Of a stretch of 11,851 nucleotides of DNA, positions 6,642 through 11,851 are shown piece after piece. The position numbers were made by a program, and so were the translations under genes. Numbering within the stretch: the stretch's first letter is position 1; every line of letters begins with the position of its first letter. The DNA comes from an uncultured Alistipes sp. (GTDB taxonomy: Bacteria; Bacteroidota; Bacteroidia; Bacteroidales; Rikenellaceae): the NCBI GenBank assembly GCA_934754975.1, contig CAKVKI010000060.1:1-11851 (forward strand). The letters are read 5' to 3'. The notes under the pieces were generated by a model. It did not search any database and had not been told where the DNA came from. It saw only the letters and a program-made list of their open reading frames with translations.

Positions 6642-8420
6642 ATGAAACACCTTTTCATCGCGGCATGCTGCTGTCTGGCGTCCGCCGGATTCGCGGCCGA
6701 GCCGTTCGAAATCCGCGGCGTGCTGCCGTGGCACAACTTCCTCTGCGGCCCGACGGCTTGGAACAAAGCCGATTACGAGGTTTATCTCGACAACTGCCAA
6801 GCCGAAGGCATCAACTTCATCGGTTTTCACAACTATACGGGCGGCGGCGAACGCTACGCCACCTACGTCGAACCGATGGTGCGCATCTCCTACCGGGGCA
6901 TCGTGCCGCAGGCCATGCTCGACAACTCGCTCAGCTGCCGCTGGGGCGCACTGCCGCTCCGGCTCAAGGAGTTTGCGTTCGGCTCGCAGCGGGCGCTCGA
7001 CGTACCGCGCGGCGCCGAAGCCTTCGGCAGCGACTGCTCCCTGCTTTCGAAAACGCCCGACGAACACTACCGCAACACGCAGCAACTGATGCGCGACGTA
7101 CTGCGCATGGCCCACGACCGGGATATCGAAATGGCCATGGGCTTCGAATTCGGCGTCGTGCCGCCCGAATATTTCTCGCTCTACGCCGCGGGCAGCTGCT
7201 TCTTCTGGCTCGGCGCAGGCAACATGGTCCCCAATCCGTGCCATCCGACATCGGTCGAACTGCACCGGGCGGCGCTCGACGACCTGCTGGAGAACTATCC
7301 CGACATCGACTACGTATGGCTCTGGCTCAACGAACATTCGTTCCTGGGCGTGGTCGTCGAACAGGCGCTGGGCGATCCCGCCTTCGCGGAGGTGTTCCGC
7401 CGGGAATCGGGCCATTTCGAAGAGACGCAGAGCGACAGCGAACGTTTCGTGGGCGTGTGGTCGCTCGAATACATCCGCCGCACGCTCGACCATCTCCGGC
7501 AGAAAGGCTCCCGCGCCAGGCTGATCATCGGCGGCTGGGGCGGCGGGGGCCAACTGCCGGGCATCCTGCGCGGACTGGACCGGGCGCTGCCCGAAGAGGT
7601 TATTTTCAGCTGTCTGAACCCCGATCTGGGACGCACCCGACAGCCCGGATTCCTCGCCGACATCGCCCGCCACCGCAAAGTCTGGGCCGTGCCGTGGCTC
7701 GAAGGCGACAACCAGATGTGGCACCAGCAGCCGCGCGTGGGCAAGATGCGGGACCACGTACAGCTGGCCCGCGAACAGGGGCTTCAGGGCGTGGCGGCCA
7801 TCCATTGGCGCACGGCGGAGACCCGCTGTAACTTCCGCACGTTCGCCCGCTACGCCCGCACGTCGGACGACGCGACCGTCGAAACGCTCTACAAGGAGTA
7901 TTTCGAAGAGGATTTCGGCGCGCAGGCCGCCGCCGCACTTGCGCCCCTGATGGCCGCCGTCGATACGACCAACGCATGGGAGGGACCGCAGTCCCCGGAG
8001 TACTTCGCTTTCCGTCCCGACTGGGGACTGCTCGACGAAGCGAACGCCGCTTCGCGCCGGGGGATCATCGACGCCATCGACGCCGTGCAGGACAAAGAGC
8101 AGACGCCGCAGCAGCGCCGCAACCTGAAAAGTTTCCGGGCCATGCTCTCCTTCGAGCTGCTGCTGGACAAGGTCGTGCGGGCAATGGCCCCGGGCTGGGA
8201 GCTGCGCGACAAAGCCCTTGCGGAGAACCGCCCCGCATTGCGCGAAGCCTGCGCCGCGGCGCTCCGCGAATTGGAATCCGCCCCCATCGAAGAGCTGATC
8301 CGAACCTATGTTTCACGCACCGGTTCGCGCGGCGAGATGGGCATCCTGACCTCGATCAACCAACGTCTCTGGAACAATTACGTCCTGTTGAAAAATTACC
8401 TGAAAGAAAACACGCATTAA
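6642..8420 (+). CDS. Secreted TIM-barrel-like carbohydrate-active protein of unassigned family
   Basis: This 592-residue protein has a signal peptide (about residues 1-19, rich in Ala and Cys). Residues 23-400 show alternating strand and helix patterns of a TIM barrel: IRGVLPWHNFL (24-34), INFIGFHNYTGGGERYATY (57-75), IEMAMGFEFGVVPPEYF (162-178), DYVWLWLNEH (223-232), ARLIIGGWGGGGQ (292-304), VWAVPWLEGDNQMW (347-360) and GVAAIHWRTAE (383-393). Glu169, Glu231 and Glu354 sit where barrel glycosidases often keep catalytic acids, but none is assigned. Residues 410-592 look mainly helical. The pattern recalls the fold shared by GH20-, GH67- and GH84-like enzymes without a match I can name. It lies 12 bases after the previous gene and 29 before the GH2 gene. 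Treat its function as unknown, probably glycan cleavage or recognition. Confidence 0.6.
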   Translation: MKHLFIAACCCLASAGFAAEPFEIRGVLPWHNFLCGPTAWNKADYEVYLDNCQAEGINFIGFHNYTGGGERYATYVEPMVRISYRGIVPQAMLDNSLSCRWGALPLRLKEFAFGSQRALDVPRGAEAFGSDCSLLSKTPDEHYRNTQQLMRDVLRMAHDRDIEMAMGFEFGVVPPEYFSLYAAGSCFFWLGAGNMVPNPCHPTSVELHRAALDDLLENYPDIDYVWLWLNEHSFLGVVVEQALGDPAFAEVFRRESGHFEETQSDSERFVGVWSLEYIRRTLDHLRQKGSRARLIIGGWGGGGQLPGILRGLDRALPEEVIFSCLNPDLGRTRQPGFLADIARHRKVWAVPWLEGDNQMWHQQPRVGKMRDHVQLAREQGLQGVAAIHWRTAETRCNFRTFARYARTSDDATVETLYKEYFEEDFGAQAAAALAPLMAAVDTTNAWEGPQSPEYFAFRPDWGLLDEANAASRRGIIDAIDAVQDKEQTPQQRRNLKSFRAMLSFELLLDKVVRAMAPGWELRDKALAENRPALREACAAALRELESAPIEELIRTYVSRTGSRGEMGILTSINQRLWNNYVLLKNYLKENTH

Positions 8421-8449
8421 AATAACCAACCGATCAACAATTATCCGCC

Positions 8450-11400
8450 ATGACTAAAAAACTGCTACCGATCCTGTTTCTGCTGGGCGGCCTGTACGGC
8501 GCGGGGAACTCCGCGCAGTCGCAGACCCGGTTCAACCGGCCGTTTGCGCCCCAGGAAGGTCTCATTGCGGCTCCCGAACGTCCCTGCAGGGATGAAATCT
8601 GCCTGAACGGCCGCTGGAAATTCATGCCCGTCGAGACCGAAGGCATGACGCCCGAACAACTCAAGGCACAAACCTATCCCGCGGCCCCCGTATGGGACGC
8701 CGTGGAGTGCAAGGTCCCCTCGCCGTGGAACGTCAACGGCTTCTCCCGCGGCGGCGGGGGCGACTTCGTCGCCTATCCCAGCTACCCGGAGGCTTGGGAG
8801 GAGGTGCAGGCCGCCTGGCTGCAAAAGAAAGTACGGATACCCGCCGACTGGGACCGCCGCCGCATAATCCTCCACTTCGAGGCGGTCGCCGGATATGCGC
8901 GCGTATTCGCAAACGGCAACCTCGTATGCGAGAACTTCGACCTCTTCCTGCCCTTTTCCGCCGACGTCACGGACTACGCACGTCCCGGACAGGAGATCGA
9001 AGTCACGGTGTGGGTGGCCCGCGCATCGCTGTTCGACGAACCCGGAAAATACGGAAAAAGACCCTATATCGGCGGCTCGTTCTGGGGCAACCACATTGCG
9101 GGCATCTGGCAGGACGTCTTCCTGCTGAGTTATCCGGAGGTCTACATCGCCGACACCTACATCGACCCGGACGTGGCCGGCGACAGGCTCTCCGCCGAGC
9201 TGACGATCCTCAACACGACCGGCAAGCCGCAGCGTGTCACGCTCAGCGCCGACGTACGCCGCTGGCACAACGACGCCGACACTTCGGCGCTGTCGTTCTC
9301 CGTCCCGGCCTGGCATCTCGACGACGCTCTGGCATTGGATTATCCCGCGCAGCGCGTAACGCTCGCACCGGGGGAAAACAAGGTGACGCTGCAAGGCGTC
9401 CCGGAGGGCCGATTGGAGAAATGGTCGCCCGCCGATCCCGCACTGTACGGCATGACCGTCTCCATGCAGGGCAAAAAGGGAATCGCCGACCGGGATTACA
9501 CGCGCTTCGGCTGGCGGCAGTTCCGACTCAAAGGCACACGGTTCTACCTCAACGACGAAGTGATCGAACTGAAGGGCGATTCGTGGCATTTCATGGGCAT
9601 TCCGCAGATGACGCGGCGGTACGCCTATTCGTGGTACCGCATGCTCAGGGACGCCAATGCCAACGCCGTGCGCCTGCATGCGCAGGTTTTCCCGCGTTTC
9701 TATCTGGATATGGCCGACGAAATGGGCATCTGCGTGCTGGACGAAACCGCCATGTGGTCGAGCGACGGCGGTCCCAAGGTCGATGCCGAAGCCTTCTGGC
9801 AAGCATGCCGCGACCATGTCAGACGCATGGTCCTGCGCGACCGCAACCACCCCTCGGTATTCGGCTGGAGCGTCTGCAACGAGATGCTGGCCGTCACCAA
9901 ACACGTAGTCCATGCGCCCGAACCGATCGTCGAACGCAACATCGCCGAGATCAACGAATGGGTGCGCATCACCCGTGAATGCGACCATACGCGCAACTGG
10001 ATTTCGGGCGACGGCGAGACCCAGACCGACACCGACCTGCCGACCGTCATCGGTCATTACTGCAACACGCCGCTGATGCTCGAATGGAAGAGCAAGGGCA
10101 AACCGTGGGGCGTCGGCGAGATGGGCATGTGCTACGCCGGAACCCCGGCCCACGTCTCGGTGGTCAACGGCGACCGCGCCTTCGAATCGCAGGAAGGCCG
10201 CATGGAGGGACTCGCGGGCGAAGCGTTCGAAACGATCTCCATGCAGCGCGGTCTGGATGCCTGCTACGCCTCGATTTTCAACCTCGCGTGGTACGGCGTG
10301 CAGCCGCTCGAAATCGGACTCGACGACATCACCCGTCCCGTTGAAGCGGAGGACGGCATCTGGTTCGGTCCCTACCGGGAAGGAGTTCCGGGCGTCCAGC
10401 CCGAACGGCTCGGCCCCTACACCACCACATTCAATCCCGGTTACGATCCCCGGCTGCCGCTGTACCGCCCGTGGGCTTTGTTCGACGGCGTGAAAGCCGC
10501 ATTCAGCGACACCTATGCCGCCCTGCCCAACAAATGGGCCGTACGCAAACACACAGAGATCAGCGAACCGGTTCCGGCCGCCCGCGACGTCGTCTGGATC
10601 TCCGCCGATCCGGAATCGAAGGCCAAAAGGCAGTTCGAAGAGCTGTCCGTAGCATTCCGGCCGCTCGACACGCGACGCAATCAGCTCATCCTGCTCGACG
10701 GCATCCGCCCGGCGGAAGATCCGGCCCTCATCAAACAGCTCCGCGCCGCACTCGGCGCCGGAAGCACCCTGCTGGTATGGAACATCTCGCCCGCGGCGCT
10801 TCCCCTGATCGAAAAACTCGGCGGCCACGCCGTGACGCTCACTCCGCGCAATGCCGCCAGCTACATCATACGCGGCAAACACGCGCTGCTCAACGGTCAG
10901 GACCTTTCGACGCTCTATTTCAACGAGCGGACCAAAGAGCCGGTTTCCAGCTGCGTAATGACCTCCGGCGACGCCTACGCCACACTGCTCGACCCCTGCA
11001 ACACGGATTGGAGCAAATGGAACTATCAGGAAGAGACCATCAAAACCGGGCAGGTACTCCGCAGCGAGCGGGAGAGCAAGCCGCTCGGCAGCGTACTGCT
11101 CCGCGGCGAAGCCGGCCGGGGCGAGCTGCTGCTCTCGGCAATCGACCCCTTCGTGCTGGGCAACAAGGGCAGTGCGCTGATCCATGAAATGCTGCACAAC
11201 CTGGGCGCACGCTTCAACGGCCGCCCGCGCCATATCCCGGCGGCGCTCGACCGGAACGGAACGGTCGTACATGCCCTGCTGAGCGGCACCTATGCCGGCG
11301 GAAGCATGGACGAAGTCATGGCCCGCGACTACCTCGAAGACACTCCGGCGGCCGACCTGCGGCCGGGCGCGGTAACCTCCGGAAGATATTGGGGCGCCAT

Positions 11401-11791
11401 GGACAGCGGTGAAGAGGGATTCTGGAACTTCGAAACGATGAACCTCAAGGGCGAGCAGAAAGACTGCGCCGTTTACCTGAGTTTCTGGCTGTTCAGCCCC
11501 CGGTCGCTGGTCAACCTGCTGCTGGAGCCCAACATGCCCCGTCTCGATCTGGAATTCGCGGCGGACGACAAACTGGCCGTCTACATCAACGGCAACCTTC
11601 TAGACAACGCGGTCAAGCGTCAGGACGATCCCGCCCTGCCGCAGCGCATCGAAGGCATTCCGCTCGAAAAGGGCTGGAACCATGTTCTGCTCAAGGTAGG
11701 CCAGTTATGGGGAGGCTGGAACGGCCGCTTCCGCTTCACCGCCACCGATCCCGCCTACATGCGGCAGCTCGAATCGGTCATCATGCAATAA
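8450..11791 (+). CDS. Large exported GH2 family glycosidase with C-terminal extensions
   Basis: This 1113-residue protein has a signal peptide (about residues 1-22). The GH2 layout is clear. A jelly-roll sugar-binding domain (about 45-230) holds ICLNGRWKFMP and GSFWGNHIAGIWQDVFL, and an immunoglobulin-like domain follows (about 231-355). The TIM barrel (about 356-690) contains FYLNDEVIELKGDSWHF, ANAVRLHAQVFPRFYLDMAD and the acid/base motif NHPSVFGWSVCNEM with Glu478. Glu557 in WGVGEMGM is the best nucleophile candidate. Family members cleave beta-galactosides, beta-glucuronides, beta-mannosides and others; specificity is not readable here. Beyond the barrel, 710-920 looks like a glutamine-amidotransferase-like alpha/beta domain (LILLDGI, AGSTLLVWN, LLLSAIDPFVLGNKGSALIH). 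Residues 955-1105 form a beta-rich module like carbohydrate-binding or PA14 domains (LEFAADDKLAVYINGNLLDN, KGWNHVLLKVGQLWGGWNGR). The next gene begins 13 bases downstream. Confidence 0.88.
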   Translation: MTKKLLPILFLLGGLYGAGNSAQSQTRFNRPFAPQEGLIAAPERPCRDEICLNGRWKFMPVETEGMTPEQLKAQTYPAAPVWDAVECKVPSPWNVNGFSRGGGGDFVAYPSYPEAWEEVQAAWLQKKVRIPADWDRRRIILHFEAVAGYARVFANGNLVCENFDLFLPFSADVTDYARPGQEIEVTVWVARASLFDEPGKYGKRPYIGGSFWGNHIAGIWQDVFLLSYPEVYIADTYIDPDVAGDRLSAELTILNTTGKPQRVTLSADVRRWHNDADTSALSFSVPAWHLDDALALDYPAQRVTLAPGENKVTLQGVPEGRLEKWSPADPALYGMTVSMQGKKGIADRDYTRFGWRQFRLKGTRFYLNDEVIELKGDSWHFMGIPQMTRRYAYSWYRMLRDANANAVRLHAQVFPRFYLDMADEMGICVLDETAMWSSDGGPKVDAEAFWQACRDHVRRMVLRDRNHPSVFGWSVCNEMLAVTKHVVHAPEPIVERNIAEINEWVRITRECDHTRNWISGDGETQTDTDLPTVIGHYCNTPLMLEWKSKGKPWGVGEMGMCYAGTPAHVSVVNGDRAFESQEGRMEGLAGEAFETISMQRGLDACYASIFNLAWYGVQPLEIGLDDITRPVEAEDGIWFGPYREGVPGVQPERLGPYTTTFNPGYDPRLPLYRPWALFDGVKAAFSDTYAALPNKWAVRKHTEISEPVPAARDVVWISADPESKAKRQFEELSVAFRPLDTRRNQLILLDGIRPAEDPALIKQLRAALGAGSTLLVWNISPAALPLIEKLGGHAVTLTPRNAASYIIRGKHALLNGQDLSTLYFNERTKEPVSSCVMTSGDAYATLLDPCNTDWSKWNYQEETIKTGQVLRSERESKPLGSVLLRGEAGRGELLLSAIDPFVLGNKGSALIHEMLHNLGARFNGRPRHIPAALDRNGTVVHALLSGTYAGGSMDEVMARDYLEDTPAADLRPGAVTSGRYWGAMDSGEEGFWNFETMNLKGEQKDCAVYLSFWLFSPRSLVNLLLEPNMPRLDLEFAADDKLAVYINGNLLDNAVKRQDDPALPQRIEGIPLEKGWNHVLLKVGQLWGGWNGRFRFTATDPAYMRQLESVIMQ

Positions 11792-11804
11792 AACCCCGGA
11801 AACC

Positions 11805-11851
11805 ATGCGAATCAAACTCCTCAACACGGCGCTCTGCCTGCTCTTCACGGC
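11805..11851 (+). CDS. Start of a further exported protein (runs off right edge)
   Basis: An ATG 13 bases after the GH2 stop opens a frame reading MRIKLLNTALCLLFT to the edge. Basic residues followed by a hydrophobic run look like the start of a signal peptide. Spacing and orientation put it in the same operon. Only 15 complete codons are visible, so nothing can be said about function. Confidence 0.6.
   Translation, partial: MRIKLLNTALCLLFT

Noticed and set aside
5189..7831. Long plus-strand frame overlapping two hydrolase genes
   Set aside because: The translation is rich in Arg, Pro and His with no domain pattern, as expected of an out-of-frame reading of GC-rich genes.
1..11851. CRISPR array, tRNA or rRNA gene, insertion sequence or phage genes
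   Set aside because: No regularly spaced repeats, RNA-gene signatures, transposase or integrase motifs, or terminal inverted repeats were seen.

Overview
The window looks like a piece of a polysaccharide utilisation locus (PUL) from a GC-rich member of the Bacteroidales. I see a SusC-type TonB-dependent receptor, several exported glycosidases, promoters of the Bacteroidetes -33/-7 type (TAnnTTTG) and start codons without Shine-Dalgarno sequences. The GC-rich coding sequence set against AT-rich intergenic DNA would suit Alistipes or a close relative; the genus is an inference.

Layout. Bases 1-1194 (minus strand) hold the first 398 residues of a SusC-like outer-membrane receptor that runs off the left edge. 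Bases 1195-1644 are a divergent control region with a minus-strand promoter and long leader for the receptor, and a plus-strand promoter for a two-gene unit. That unit (1645-4606) encodes a GH92 lipoprotein and an L-ribulose-5-phosphate 4-epimerase (araD), and ends at a strong hairpin terminator (4624-4660). A second plus-strand unit has its own promoter near 4782-4814. It encodes a secreted (alpha/alpha)6-type hydrolase candidate (4905-6629), a secreted TIM-barrel-like protein of unassigned family (6642-8420), a large GH2 enzyme with C-terminal extensions (8450-11791), and the start of another exported protein (from 11805). The short intergenic gaps (12, 29 and 13 bases) suggest one operon that continues beyond the right edge.

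How the parts fit. The receptor would import oligosaccharides released by the exported glycosidases. The epimerase is cytoplasmic and feeds a pentose phosphate into central metabolism, so the glycan may contain L-arabinose or a related pentose besides the residue cut by GH92. The target glycan cannot be named from this window.

Most notable signal. A bipartite sequence, ATTAATCAA-N3-TGATACTATTTTAA, occurs at 1505-1530 and again at 4729-4754. The two copies have the same spacing and lie at almost the same distance from a plus-strand -7 element. The first copy also lies just upstream of the divergent receptor promoter. This looks like an operator that ties all three transcription units to one regulator, which is not encoded in the window.
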